A stretch of 64,000 nucleotides of DNA from Arthrobacter bussei (lineage in GTDB: Bacteria > Actinomycetota > Actinomycetes > Actinomycetales > Micrococcaceae): positions 62,001 to 126,000 of the forward strand of contig NZ_VJXX01000003.1 in NCBI RefSeq assembly GCF_009377195.2, in the 5' to 3' direction. Numbering within the stretch: position 1 is the first letter of the stretch; each line of letters opens with the position of its first letter. Made by a program: the position numbers and the translations under genes. The notes under the pieces are model-generated. The model was not told the DNA's origin. It ran no database searches and was given only the letters and a program-made list of their open reading frames with translations. Below, piece by piece: positions 42,369-51,223 of this stretch.

Positions 42369-42469
42369 CGCCTCCCGCGCTCCGTCGGGGCAGACCGGAA
42401 GATTGGCGCACGCTGCGCACCGAATGAGAGACTGGCCGCTGCCGCCACCACCCCGACCAGGAGCAACCC

Positions 42470-43729
42470 GTGCGCATCCGCCTGCCCCGCCCGGAGACCC
42501 GGAACACCGCCCGCTCGGTCTGGCTGTTCTTCGCGGTCATCCACGCGGGCTTCCTGGCCCGGCTGCTGCCGTTCATCATCGGCGGGGGAGTGCTCAGCGA
42601 CATCCGGTTCTACCGCGAATGGGCCTACAGCGCACTGGGCGACGGCGTCTGGGAAGGCATCGACACGGCGTGGGTGTACCCCGTGGGGGCGCTCGCACCC
42701 ATGGTGCTCGCCGCTGCCTTCGGTCCCTACCCGTACCAGCTGGCCTGGTTCGTGCTCTTCGCCGGACTCAACGCCCTGGGAACCGCAGCCCTGCTGCGGC
42801 GCGGCACGCCGTCGTCGTTCACCGCCGCGTACTGGTGGCTGACCGCGACCGCGCTGCTCGGTCCCGTTGCCGTCGGCAGGATCGACGGGCTGACGGCCCC
42901 GCTCGTCATCACGGGGCTCCTCGTCGTCGCCGCTCGCCCCTTCGTCGCCTCCCTGCTGCTCAGCGCCGCCACCTGGATGAAGGTGTGGCCCGCCGCCGTC
43001 GTGCTCGCGGCGCTCGTGGTGGTCCGGGACGGCAGGCTGCGCATCGTGGCGGCCGGCCTCGCCCTCACCGCCGCGATCGCCGCAGCGGTCGCGGCCTTCG
43101 GGGACGTCCGGAACCTCACCGGCTTCCTCAGCGCCCAGGGCGCCCGTGGCATGCAGCTCGAGGCTCCGCTCAGCACCCCCGGTGTCTGGCAGGCCATCAC
43201 CGGCTCCTCGGGCGCCTACTTCTTCGAGGACGAGGTCATCAACACCATGGAGGTGCGGGGCGCGCTCAGCGGCGTGGTCGGCGACCTCATGACGCCGCTG
43301 CTGGTCCTGACCGTGCTGCTGGTGGCTGCCGTCCTCGCCGTCGCCCTGCACCGCGGGGCCGCCGCCACGAGCCTGCTCGCCACCGGTTCGCTCGCCCTCG
43401 TCGCCACGCTCGTGGTCTTCAACAAGGTCGGCTCCCCGCAGTTCATGCTGTGGATCGCGGCGGTGATCGCCGCGGGGCTGGTCCTGGACGGCGCGGCCGG
43501 CTGGCGGTACCCCGCCCTCGCGATGCTGGCCACGGCCGCCCTCACCACGCTGGTCTACCCGGTGTTCTACGACGCCCTGCGCTACGAGCTCAACCCCGCT
43601 GTCGCCGTCCTGCTCACCCTGCGCAACCTGCTCGTCGTGAGTATCTTCGTCTGGTCCCTCGTGCGCCTCGGACGGCTCGCAGCCGGCACCCGAACGGCAG
43701 GGTCCGCACCATCCGTCAGGGGTGCCTGA
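42470..43729 (+). CDS. GT87-type membrane glycosyltransferase-like protein
   Basis: 419 residues with about 10-11 helices. An early loop after helix 1 has GGGVLSDIRFYREWAYSAL, matching the acidic catalytic loop of GT-C polyprenyl-mannosyl/arabinosyl transferases (GT87/DUF2029), and GRIDGLTAPLV and SAATWMKVWPAAVVLAAL are typical. Such enzymes use lipid-linked sugars at the outer membrane face for cell-wall glycans. GTG 42470. Its end overlaps the convergent epimerase gene by 14 bp. Exact sugar unknown. Confidence 0.8.
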   Translation: MRIRLPRPETRNTARSVWLFFAVIHAGFLARLLPFIIGGGVLSDIRFYREWAYSALGDGVWEGIDTAWVYPVGALAPMVLAAAFGPYPYQLAWFVLFAGLNALGTAALLRRGTPSSFTAAYWWLTATALLGPVAVGRIDGLTAPLVITGLLVVAARPFVASLLLSAATWMKVWPAAVVLAALVVVRDGRLRIVAAGLALTAAIAAAVAAFGDVRNLTGFLSAQGARGMQLEAPLSTPGVWQAITGSSGAYFFEDEVINTMEVRGALSGVVGDLMTPLLVLTVLLVAAVLAVALHRGAAATSLLATGSLALVATLVVFNKVGSPQFMLWIAAVIAAGLVLDGAAGWRYPALAMLATAALTTLVYPVFYDALRYELNPAVAVLLTLRNLLVVSIFVWSLVRLGRLAAGTRTAGSAPSVRGA

Positions 43730-44567
43730 CGCCGTCCCCGGCGAGCACGGCGCGGTACCCCTCGCGGTAGGTCGGGTAGGTGAACGAGAAGCCCGACGCA
43801 CGCAGGCGGCTGCTGTCCACGCGACGGGCCCCGCCCCGGACCGGACCGCCGGAGGCGCCTCCCGCCGGCGGCTCCGGCAGGGTGAGCTCGGCGGCGAGGA
43901 AGCGCAGCACCTCGCCGAGGTCCACGGGCAGTTCGTCGCTGCCGAGGTACATCCGCTCCGGTTCCTCGACGTCCAGCACGAGGTGCACGATCGCGGCGGC
44001 GGCGTCGTCCCGGTGGATCCGGTTGGTCCACTGCACCTCCTGCGGCAGGACCGCGCTCCCGCCGGTCACCTGGTCGATGAGACGCGTGCGCCCCGGACCA
44101 TAGATGCCGGAGAGGCGCAGCACCGTCCCGTGGTCGGTCCGCGCGAGGAGGACGTCCTCGGCCTCCTTCACGAGACGTGCGGTCGGGGCGGTGCTCTCCG
44201 CGGGTGAGTCCTCGGACACCCAGTCACCCCCGAAATCCCCGTACACGGCGGTGGAGGAGACGAAGAGGACCCGGCGCGGGGTGACGCCGTCGCGCTCGAG
44301 GGCATCGAGCACGTTGCCGGTCGCGTCCACGTAGGCGCTGCGGTACGCCTCCTCCGTCCTGCCGCCCGCCGCGGTGGCGATGACGACGACGTCGGTGTCA
44401 GCCGGGACGGGTGGCAGCGGCTGCGTCAGGTCGGCGCGCACCCCCTCGATGCCCGTCGGCAGGCGTTCCGGCGAGCGGCGCCAGCCGACCACGCGCTGTC
44501 CCCGTGCGGCGAGCCGCAGCCCGACCTCCGTGCCCAGGTCCCCGCATCCCGCGATCAGTACCGTCAT
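43716..44567 (-). CDS. NAD-dependent epimerase/SDR, YeeZ-like
   Basis: 283 residues. TVLIAGCGDLGTEVGLRLAA at the start is the YeeZ-like Rossmann motif (GxGxxG), then VLFVSSTAVYGDFGGDWVSE with the serine and YGD, and LRLSGIYGPGRTRLI. The catalytic lysine position is not obvious, as in related YeeZ proteins. A TAGACT -10 box at 44618-44623 gives a leader of about 43 nt. Function unknown. Confidence 0.82.
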   Translation of the reverse strand: MTVLIAGCGDLGTEVGLRLAARGQRVVGWRRSPERLPTGIEGVRADLTQPLPPVPADTDVVVIATAAGGRTEEAYRSAYVDATGNVLDALERDGVTPRRVLFVSSTAVYGDFGGDWVSEDSPAESTAPTARLVKEAEDVLLARTDHGTVLRLSGIYGPGRTRLIDQVTGGSAVLPQEVQWTNRIHRDDAAAAIVHLVLDVEEPERMYLGSDELPVDLGEVLRFLAAELTLPEPPAGGASGGPVRGGARRVDSSRLRASGFSFTYPTYREGYRAVLAGDGVRHP

Positions 44568-44615
44568 GCGTCGTCCGTCCTTCCGTCACGGGCCTGGTTC
44601 GGCCACGTCCGACCG

Positions 44616-44728
44616 CCAGTCTAGGGCGGTGCCGGGCGTGGAGTTTCCGGCCGTGGCGGTGCCGGTATCGAGGCACCGGCATCGGAGCGCCGGCACGGCA
44701 GGGGGCCAGGGGCAACGCCGTAGACTGG
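44616..44728. promoter_or_regulatory. Mirror-image TAGACT promoters of divergent genes
   Basis: CCAGTCTA (44616-44623) and TAGACTGG (44721-44728) are exact reverse complements. Each supplies a TAGACT -10 box, leftward for the epimerase and rightward for the SRPBCC gene. Between them GGTGCC/GGCACC and several CCGGCAC/GTGCCGG elements can form hairpins. Confidence 0.4.
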
Positions 44729-44791
44729 CCCGCGGCGCCCCGCTTTCACCGGGCCGGGGTCCGGCCAGGTATCCGAGCGAGGGGGGAACGC

Positions 44792-45289
44792 ATGGGACGG
44801 GTGATCTCGGTCCAGGACAGCGTGGTGATCGCGCAGTCACCGCAGGTGCTGTACGGCATGATCAGCGACGTGGTGCGGATGGGCGAGTGGAGCCCGGAGA
44901 ACAGGGGAGCGGTGCTCGCCGCACCGGGCGCGCCCGTAGGGGTGGGGACGGTGTTCGACGGCGCCAACAGGCGGGGGCGGGTCAGCTGGACCACCCGCTG
45001 CACCGTGACGGCCGCGGAGCCGGGCCGGGAGTTCGCCTTCCGCGTCCATGCGATCGGCGGGCGGACGCGGCGCCTGCCCGCGAGGATCGCCGAATGGCGG
45101 TACACCTTCGAGGAGCACGACGGCGGCACGCTCGTCACCGAGACCTGGACGGACGACCGGCCCTGGCACGATGCCGCGGCCCGCGCCTTCGACTATGTCG
45201 CGACGGGTGGCACGACCTTCGCCGCCTTCCAGCGCGGCAACATCCGCCGGACCCTCAGGAATCTGAAGGCCGCGGCCGAGACCGCCTGA
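44792..45289 (+). CDS. SRPBCC-family (START/Bet v1-like) protein
   Basis: 165 residues: QDSVVIAQSPQVLYGMISDVVRMGEWSPE is the typical first strand-helix of the polyketide-cyclase/START fold, and EWRYTFEEHDGGTLVTETW the central sheet. A hydrophobic ligand pocket is expected. GAGGGGGGAACGC precedes ATG 44792. It ends at a strong terminator shared with the convergent genes. Ligand unknown. Confidence 0.85.
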   Translation: MGRVISVQDSVVIAQSPQVLYGMISDVVRMGEWSPENRGAVLAAPGAPVGVGTVFDGANRRGRVSWTTRCTVTAAEPGREFAFRVHAIGGRTRRLPARIAEWRYTFEEHDGGTLVTETWTDDRPWHDAAARAFDYVATGGTTFAAFQRGNIRRTLRNLKAAAETA

Positions 45290-45322
45290 AGTCCGCTGGA
45301 GCCGGGAGGTCCCGGCATGGAG

Positions 45323-45355
45323 GAGGCAGGATCACCGTGGTGGTGATCCTGCCTC
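45323..45355. terminator. Strong bidirectional terminator
   Basis: GAGGCAGGATCACC and GGTGATCCTGCCTC form a perfect 14-bp stem with a 5-nt loop, 33 bp after the SRPBCC stop and downstream of the convergent glutaminase/remnant genes. Confidence 0.85.
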
Positions 45356-45370
45356 TTCCGGAGCCTGTGC

Positions 45371-45520
45371 TCAGCGGCGACTTCGCCTGGTCGCCGACCG
45401 CAGCTGGATGATCCGCACCGCACCTACGAGCGCGACGATGGCCCCGCCGCCGACGGGAAGAGTGCCAGGCCGAGGGCGATGGATCCTTCGAAGCCGAACG
45501 CGGCCAGGACGCGGCGAGGG
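45371..45520 (-). pseudogene. Frameshifted remnant, possibly a YeaQ/YmgE-like small membrane protein
   Basis: Two overlapping frames join to a plausible membrane C-terminus: RVLAAFGFEGSIALGLALF in one, then PVGGGAIVALVGAVRIIQL in the next. The second part resembles the last helix of GlsB/YeaQ/YmgE proteins. There is no start codon or N-terminal half; the remnant abuts the glutaminase stop. A single one-base change would restore the joint frame. The family assignment is weak. Confidence 0.35.
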
Positions 45521-45522
45521 CG

Positions 45523-47337
45523 CTAGCCGCGGATGCGCACCGCGGTCTCCCGGAGGTACAGGTCCACCCGCGTGTAGGCGTCCCGGGTCAGGGCCTTCCA
45601 CAGTTCCACGGCGAGCGGCGGATCCTCCTTCTCGATGCTCCTGATGGCCTGGGCCGTGAGGACCTTCACATGGACGTCCTCGAGGGCCTTCACCGTGGTC
45701 TCCTGCCGGTCGTCGCTGCCGAGGGCCAGCTCCCCGAAGGTCATGCCGGCGCTCAGCGTGGTCAGCCTGAGCCGCTCGCCGGAAGGACCGGGTACCGACG
45801 TGGCGATCTTCCCGGACAGGATGAAGAACACCCCGCCGAAGCTCTGCCCGACGCGGCGCACCACGTGCCCCTTCTCGTAGGTCCTGTCCTCCATGCGGAG
45901 CGTCAGTGCCTCGACGGCCTCCTCGGACAGCGGGCTCAGGGCGGGGCACTGGGCCACCTCCACCCGTGCGGGCAGGACCAGATCGCCGCCGTAGCGGGTG
46001 ATCAGCTCGTTCTCGCACCACTCCACGGCGGCTGTGCGCGTGTCGAAGGTCGGCACGGCGCCGTCGACGTCCTTGAAGGTCTCGGCGAGGGTGCTCTCGC
46101 CGTCGATCAGCACCAGCTCGCAGTCCACCGCCTCGAGGTTCGCCCGGACCTCGCCGAGCAGGCGCAGCGACACGTCCGCCACCTCGTCGACGCGGCGCAG
46201 GTCGAGGATCACGAAATCGACGTCGTCGTCCAGCCCGCTGAGCTCGCGCACCATCGACTCGGTCCCCGCGAAGAGCAGGTCCCCGTTGAGCTCGATCACC
46301 ATGGCGCGGTGGCCGTGGCCGCGGAGGACCTCCATGGCCTCGTCGGTCCTGCGGATACCCGACGGCGCCGCCGTGATGTCGTAGGTGGCGCGGATGGCCG
46401 AGCGCCCGGCGCGTGCGGCCCGGACGAAGTGCAGTTCCATGTCGCGGGAGAGCCGCTGGCTGGTGGCCATCCCGCGGACGCTGCTCCCGTGCTCGTCCAG
46501 GGGCGGGGAGTACACGGCGAGTCCCACCTGACCCGGCAGGACGGCGATGGTGCCACCGCCCACCCCGCTCTTCGCCGGCATGCCGACGGTGCTGATCCAC
46601 GAACCGGCGTCGTCGTACATGCCGCACGTCGTCATCACCGAGAGGACGCGCTCGACGGCGAGGATGTCCATCGCCTCCACCCCGGTGAGCGGATTCCGGC
46701 CCGAGTTCGCGAGCGTCGCGGCCATGACGGAGAGGTCGACGCAGTTGACCATGACCGAGCACTGGCGGAAGTAGTCCTCGATGACCGGCGTCGGATCGTC
46801 CTCGATGATGTCGAAGGAGCGCAGGAGGTATGCGAGGGCGCGGTTCCGGTGCCCGTGTTCCAGCTCCGACCGGAAGATCTCCTGGTCCACGCCGAGCTGC
46901 CGGCCGGCGAACGCCGAATAGGCGTTCACGATCCGCTTGAACCGCGTGTTGCCGCCGCGAGACTGGACCAGCGACGTGGCCGTCAGGGCTCCGGCGTTGA
47001 TCATCGCGTTCGACGGGCGCCCCGTCCCCGGTGCGAGGGAGACCTCGTTGAAGGAATCCCCCGACGGCTCGACGTCCACCTTCGCGTCGACCGCCTCCAT
47101 GCCGAGGTCCGCGAGAGCGAGTCCGTACGTGAAGGGCTTGGAGATCGACTGGATGGTGAACTCCTCGCGGGTGTCACCGACCTCGTACATGTAGCCGTCC
47201 ACGGTGGTCAGGCAGATGCCGAAGTTGTCCGGATCGACGTTCGCCATGGCGGGGATGGTGCTGTACGGCTTGCCGTCCCGCAGCTCGGAGATCTCCCGGT
47301 GGATGGTCCTGAGGTACGTGTCGATCGGCGATTCCAT
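45523..47337 (-). CDS. glsA: Glutaminase fused to STAS and cyclic-nucleotide-binding domains
   Basis: 604 residues. The first 310 are a complete class A glutaminase: SISK (Ser64, Lys67), PSNAMINAGAL, and SGVGGGTIAVLPGQ. Next is a STAS domain (about 340-440; HRAMVIELNGDLLF, VDFVILDLRRVDEV). The last 130 residues are a cNMP-binding fold (GHVVRRVGQSFGGVFFILSG, SAGMTFGELALGSDDRQ) with the FGEL phosphate-cassette wording. It should hydrolyse glutamine to glutamate under control of a nucleotide or another protein. TAGGCT lies 7 nt before ATG 47337, so it is probably leaderless. Confidence 0.92.
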   Translation of the reverse strand: MESPIDTYLRTIHREISELRDGKPYSTIPAMANVDPDNFGICLTTVDGYMYEVGDTREEFTIQSISKPFTYGLALADLGMEAVDAKVDVEPSGDSFNEVSLAPGTGRPSNAMINAGALTATSLVQSRGGNTRFKRIVNAYSAFAGRQLGVDQEIFRSELEHGHRNRALAYLLRSFDIIEDDPTPVIEDYFRQCSVMVNCVDLSVMAATLANSGRNPLTGVEAMDILAVERVLSVMTTCGMYDDAGSWISTVGMPAKSGVGGGTIAVLPGQVGLAVYSPPLDEHGSSVRGMATSQRLSRDMELHFVRAARAGRSAIRATYDITAAPSGIRRTDEAMEVLRGHGHRAMVIELNGDLLFAGTESMVRELSGLDDDVDFVILDLRRVDEVADVSLRLLGEVRANLEAVDCELVLIDGESTLAETFKDVDGAVPTFDTRTAAVEWCENELITRYGGDLVLPARVEVAQCPALSPLSEEAVEALTLRMEDRTYEKGHVVRRVGQSFGGVFFILSGKIATSVPGPSGERLRLTTLSAGMTFGELALGSDDRQETTVKALEDVHVKVLTAQAIRSIEKEDPPLAVELWKALTRDAYTRVDLYLRETAVRIRG

Positions 47338-47382
47338 GCTTCCCAGCCTACGGGCGCGGCCGGGCGCAGATTGCCCGACCGG

Positions 47383-47847
47383 TCAGCGCGTGCGCAGGGT
47401 GTGCCGGATGGAGAGGACGAAGAGCTGGGCGACGGCGGTGGCGAGGCCGAGGAGGATCAGCGGCGGGGCCGCGGGATTCATCCAGTAGACCCAAGGTGTC
47501 ATGGCGTAGGCGCTCGTCGCCCCGTCCCCGACCTGTGTCGCCATCTGCTGTTCGAACAGCATGGGCCCGCTGAGAATGTAGAAGCCGACGCCTGTCAGCA
47601 TGGCGGCCGCCACCCAGATCCAGACGTCGAGAGGATTGCGGGGTCGTGGCTCCTCGGTCACCTGCACGGTGTCCGGCCCCACCTCGACGATCCCCAGGGT
47701 GGCTGCCTCATCGGGCGGGGTAACGGGAAGGGCAGGCGCGGGAGGGGCCTCGGAGATCATCCGCGGCCCCGCATCGGTGGCGCCGCCCCGCTGGTAGATG
47801 CCCTCGTAGCGGGGATCGTAGGTGCCCTGCAACCGGTCCGTGCTCAT
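47383..47847 (-). CDS. Small membrane protein
   Basis: 154 residues. The N-terminal half is hydrophilic and Pro-rich (APALPVTPPDEAATL). Helix 1 is PLDVWIWVAAAMLTGVGFYI and helix 2 is PPLILLGLATAVAQLFVLSI, with a short loop between. GGAGGAAC precedes ATG 47847. No known family; it sits just upstream of the glutaminase gene on the same strand. Confidence 0.65.
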   Translation of the reverse strand: MSTDRLQGTYDPRYEGIYQRGGATDAGPRMISEAPPAPALPVTPPDEAATLGIVEVGPDTVQVTEEPRPRNPLDVWIWVAAAMLTGVGFYILSGPMLFEQQMATQVGDGATSAYAMTPWVYWMNPAAPPLILLGLATAVAQLFVLSIRHTLRTR

Positions 47848-48071
47848 CGGTGTTCCTCCCCCTGGACTGTCGAATGCTGTCCAGTAAAGCACGGCGCTGA
47901 TCGTCGGGCCCCGCCGTCACCTGCGCGCCGCGAGCTCGTCGAGCAGGCGCTCCTCGGCGTCGTGCCCCGGGGCGATGCCGCGTTGCCCGCGCTGCCCGAT
48001 CCGACACCGGCCCATGATTGGATCAGGATCACCTGCCCAGCCGGTGGAGCAGGCCAGGACCGGAAGGAACC

Positions 48072-48743
48072 ATGCCACCCCGATCAGCACGCACGTCGAC
48101 CGAAGCCCCTCGACTCTCCCTGCGTGCACCGTCGAACCTCACGCGTGTCGACGACCCGGTGCTCCTCGACGGCGAGCACCGGGAGGGCGAGCTCTACGCG
48201 CGGGCCGTGCTCGATGCGGCCGACCTCGCGGGCATCACGCTGCAGGAATGCCTGCTGCAGGGTGTCTCCCTCGACGGGACGGAGCTGCGGGGCGCGCGCT
48301 TCCTCGAGTGTTCCTTCGAGGACCTGTTCGCGCCGGTGTTCCGGGCCTCCCGCACCAGCTGGCGGGAGACGTCCCTGCGCGGTACGCGCTGGGGGTCCGC
48401 CGAGCTGTACGACAGCCGGTTCGACGCCGTGCACCTCGACGGCGGGAAGCTCGACTTCGTGAACCTGCGCGGTGCCCGCCTCACGGATGTGCTGATCAGC
48501 GGGTGCATCATCGGCGAACTGGACCTCACGGGCTGCACGGCCACACGCGTGGCCCTGCAGGACTGCACCGTCGGCACGCTCACGCTCGACGGCGCCCGGC
48601 TCAGGGACACGGACCTGCGGACGAGCAGCTTCCGCACCATCAACGGTATCGACGGGCTGCGGGGAGCGATCATCGACGACGCGCAGCTGCTCCTCCTCGC
48701 GCCGTTCCTCGCCGAGAGCATGGGCCTCCGGGTGGAGGCCTGA
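48072..48743 (+). CDS. Pentapeptide-repeat protein
   Basis: 223 residues. Repeats of A(D/N)LxX type run from about residue 45 to 195: ADLAGITLQECLLQGVSLDG, LRGARFLECSFEDL, LRGARLTDVLISGC, LDGARLRDTDLRTSSF. They would fold as a right-handed quadrilateral beta-helix. GGAAGGAACC precedes ATG 48072. Such proteins often mimic DNA or scaffold others (for example Qnr/MfpA act on gyrase). Nothing here shows which. Confidence 0.85.
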   Translation: MPPRSARTSTEAPRLSLRAPSNLTRVDDPVLLDGEHREGELYARAVLDAADLAGITLQECLLQGVSLDGTELRGARFLECSFEDLFAPVFRASRTSWRETSLRGTRWGSAELYDSRFDAVHLDGGKLDFVNLRGARLTDVLISGCIIGELDLTGCTATRVALQDCTVGTLTLDGARLRDTDLRTSSFRTINGIDGLRGAIIDDAQLLLLAPFLAESMGLRVEA

Positions 48744-48786
48744 CGCCGGCGCCGGGGGTGCCGGCGGGCGTTGTCAGGTAGGGGCA

Positions 48787-48957
48787 GCGCCCGGGCTCGT
48801 CCCCGGACCGATCGCCCTCGGGCAGTGTCGGCGTCCTGGCTCGTCCCCGGACAGATAGCTGTCGGGCAGGGTCAGCGCCCTGCTTCGTGCCAGCGGGCGT
48901 CGTCGTGCAGGGTCAGCGTCCTGGCTCGTCCCCGGACCGATCGCCGTCGTCCCGGGC
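48787..48957. repeat. Four degenerate 44-bp tandem repeats spanning the CPBP stop codon
   Basis: Copies start at 48787, 48831, 48875 and 48916 (44, 44, 41 and about 42 bp), with core GGCTCGTCCCCGGACCGATC. The fourth copy holds the GDRSGDEPGR C-terminus of the CPBP gene, and its TCA stop lies at the junction with the third copy. The other three copies are noncoding relics downstream. Confidence 0.8.
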
Positions 48958-50334
48958 CTCCTGGCCGTCACCAGTTCCCGGGCGCGCCGACGTCGCGGCC
49001 GGGGTCGCCGCGGGGTAGCCCGGACCGGACGGGTAGGGCGTGCCGGCGGGGTGGCCCGGACCGCCCGGATGCGAGGGTCCGGACGGATGACGGTCGGCGG
49101 TGTAGTCGCGCCCCGGTGCGGTCTGCGCAGAGCCTGCCCGCGGGCGGTCGACCGGCGATCCGAACGGGTCCTGCCACGGCGGGCGCTGCAGGGGTGCCGG
49201 CGTCGGCCCGACCGGATGCTGGACCAGCGGGGAAGGGGAGGGGGCAGTGATCGGGGCGTCGACGTGCCCGTCGGTCCCGTACCGGCCCGTCCCGTACTGG
49301 GTCGGGTCCCAGGATCGGGCCTGAGCCGGGACGCCGGAGACGGCGTGCATCCCACCGGGGAAGCCGGGGTGTGCGCCCTGGCCGGTTCCCGCGGGTACGG
49401 GGTCGGGCCGGCCCGCCGTAGGATCGGCCGCACCGGTGCGTGTCCGTCCGATCCCGCGCCGGTTCGCCAGCCGCACGATCACGGCTGCCGTGACGGCCAT
49501 GGTCGCCACCGAGACGACCAGCCCGCCCACCGAGCCCTCGGTGTTGTTCACGTCCACCACCCCGACCGCGCCGAGGACGAAGATGGTCATGTTGTTGATC
49601 GCGTGGACGGCGATCGCCGCCTCCAGTCCGCCTGTACGCCAGGTGATCCACCCGGCGAACAGGGCGAAGATCGCGACGTCGGCCTGGCCGAGGGGATCGT
49701 ACCCGTGACCAAGGACGAAGAGGGGGATGGGGAGGAGGATCGCGAAGGCCGGATGCCGCAGCCAGCCGCCGATCGCCTGCATCAGGTATCCGCGGAACAC
49801 GTACTCCTCGGCGGCCGCCTGGAACGGGACCGCGAGCAGGGAGAGCGCGAGCATGATCCACAGGATCGATGTGTCCTGCTGACCGGACGGCGCTGGGCCT
49901 TCCTCGGGGAACACCACGGTGAGGAGGGTCGAGACGAGCAGGCTCGCGAGGAAGACGGCGATCGCCGCGACGACGCAGGTCACCAGCCAGCGCCAGCGGA
50001 TCCGCCCCGCCACGGAGGAGAGCAGGCCGATGGGCTTCGGGCCGATGATGAACGTCGCCATGCCCAGGGCGGGGATCATGAGGATCAGGGACACCAGGGT
50101 GACGGCGAAGATCGCCGGGTTGCTGAGATCGAGCGCCTCCGCAGCCGCCATGATCTGCTGTGTGTCGGCGGAGGTCGCGAGCGCCGCGACCACGCCGACG
50201 ACGAGCAGCAGCACGGTGAGCGCGAGGTAGAAGGCCAGTCCGAGCAGTCCGGTCAGGAGCGGTTTCCACCACCGGTACTGTGGCCATGAACGGGCGAGGC
50301 GGTGGTACGCGTAGTGCTGGTCGAGCTGATCCAT
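48913..50334 (-). CDS. CPBP-family intramembrane glutamic protease
   Basis: 473 residues. About eight helices occupy residues 25-295. The protease motifs are present: EEYVFRG (EExxxR), FVLGHG (FxxxH) and AVHAINN (HxxxN). Family members are Rce1/Abi-like proteases. A long Pro/Gly/His-rich hydrophilic tail (about 305-473) follows, ending in the repeated sequence of the locus. It is 4 bp from the upstream YoaK gene, so they form an operon. Target unknown. Confidence 0.87.
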   Translation of the reverse strand: MDQLDQHYAYHRLARSWPQYRWWKPLLTGLLGLAFYLALTVLLLVVGVVAALATSADTQQIMAAAEALDLSNPAIFAVTLVSLILMIPALGMATFIIGPKPIGLLSSVAGRIRWRWLVTCVVAAIAVFLASLLVSTLLTVVFPEEGPAPSGQQDTSILWIMLALSLLAVPFQAAAEEYVFRGYLMQAIGGWLRHPAFAILLPIPLFVLGHGYDPLGQADVAIFALFAGWITWRTGGLEAAIAVHAINNMTIFVLGAVGVVDVNNTEGSVGGLVVSVATMAVTAAVIVRLANRRGIGRTRTGAADPTAGRPDPVPAGTGQGAHPGFPGGMHAVSGVPAQARSWDPTQYGTGRYGTDGHVDAPITAPSPSPLVQHPVGPTPAPLQRPPWQDPFGSPVDRPRAGSAQTAPGRDYTADRHPSGPSHPGGPGHPAGTPYPSGPGYPAATPAATSARPGTGDGQEARDDGDRSGDEPGR

Positions 50335-50338
50335 GCTC

Positions 50339-51079
50339 CTACCGTAATGCGGTTTCCTTGGCGTTCTCCGCCGTCGCCGAGCGGCGGTCCGCGCGATGGC
50401 GCAAGTGCCCCGCCAGGGTCACGACGCCGGACAGCAGTGCGGACACGGCGATGCCCAGCCACAGGTCCACCTTCAGGGTGAGTGCCCCGACGACGGCACC
50501 GGCCATGATGAGCGCGATGGCGGAGAAGCGGCGCGCCCAGAAGGGACTCCTGCCGCCGGCCAGCCGGGAGTCGGACGCGAGGCCCGTGATGGTGGAGGTG
50601 ACGACGACGGTGGTGATCTCGGCGACCTTGAGGCGCTTCGCCGTCGCGGCCTGGATGCCCATCGCGGTGGCGAGCACCGACGTCGTGATGCTGCCCAGGA
50701 TCTCCGCGGCGTGCACGTCGACGAGGGCCACGTAGACGGCGAGCGCGGTGAGTCCGAGCGTCACGGTGAGCAGCGTGCTCGAGGTGCGCCCCGACCAGCC
50801 CTCCGGTCCCTTCCGCAGCACCCGCCCGGCCAGAGCCGCGCCGACCATGAAGAAGACGAGGGCGAGGGCGGGCCGGAGGATCGGGAGGTCCGCCCCGCCG
50901 GCGAAGGCCATCCCCAGGAGGACGACGTTGCCCGTCATGTTGCCGGTGAAGACGCGGTCGAGCCCGAGGTAGCCGACGGCGTCGATCACGCCCGTCGAGA
51001 AGGTGAGGACGAGCATGAGCCACAGGTGCAGGCGGTCCGTTGCGACGCGCGGGTTCTTCTTCGCCTTCTTCTTCGTCAT
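50339..51079 (-). CDS. YoaK-family (DUF1275) membrane protein
   Basis: 246 residues with six or more helices. DUF1275 blocks are clear: TFSTGVIDAVGYLGLDRVFT, GNMTGNVVLLGMA, and MGIQAATAKRLKVAEITTVVVTSTITG. The basic start MTKKKAKKNPR would stay inside. GAGGGAATTC precedes the ATG. It shares an overlapping divergent promoter region with the ABC operon. Function is unknown; several relatives are seen near transporters. Confidence 0.88.
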   Translation of the reverse strand: MTKKKAKKNPRVATDRLHLWLMLVLTFSTGVIDAVGYLGLDRVFTGNMTGNVVLLGMAFAGGADLPILRPALALVFFMVGAALAGRVLRKGPEGWSGRTSSTLLTVTLGLTALAVYVALVDVHAAEILGSITTSVLATAMGIQAATAKRLKVAEITTVVVTSTITGLASDSRLAGGRSPFWARRFSAIALIMAGAVVGALTLKVDLWLGIAVSALLSGVVTLAGHLRHRADRRSATAENAKETALR

Positions 51080-51099
51080 GAATTCCCTCGGTAACAGTC

Positions 51100-51149
51100 T
51101 TGAAACGAATGTATACGAAGCTTATCGTCGTACGAGCGATTGTATTCAA
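51100..51149. promoter_or_regulatory. Overlapping divergent promoters (ABC operon / YoaK)
   Basis: Plus strand: TTGAAA (51100-51105), 17 nt, TATCGT (51123-51128). Minus strand: TTGAAT (51149-51144), 17 nt, GATAAG (51126-51121). The unusually AT-rich block stands out, and the two -10 boxes overlap, so the two directions should compete. Confidence 0.6.
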
Positions 51150-51223
51150 TCCCTTCACTCGTGCAGAAGCTGTATCCCGCAGCGCAGCAGCAGTTCCGTC
51201 CCGTCCGTTCGTGAGGAACCCCC

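Noticed and set aside
47917-48012. Short minus-strand ORF ending GHDAEERLLDELAARR
   Set aside because: The peptide is plausible (32 residues) but there is no Shine-Dalgarno or clear promoter; too little evidence to call.
45670-48462. 930-residue plus-strand open frame across the glutaminase gene
   Set aside because: Antisense to a clear glutaminase; composition is typical of a shadow.
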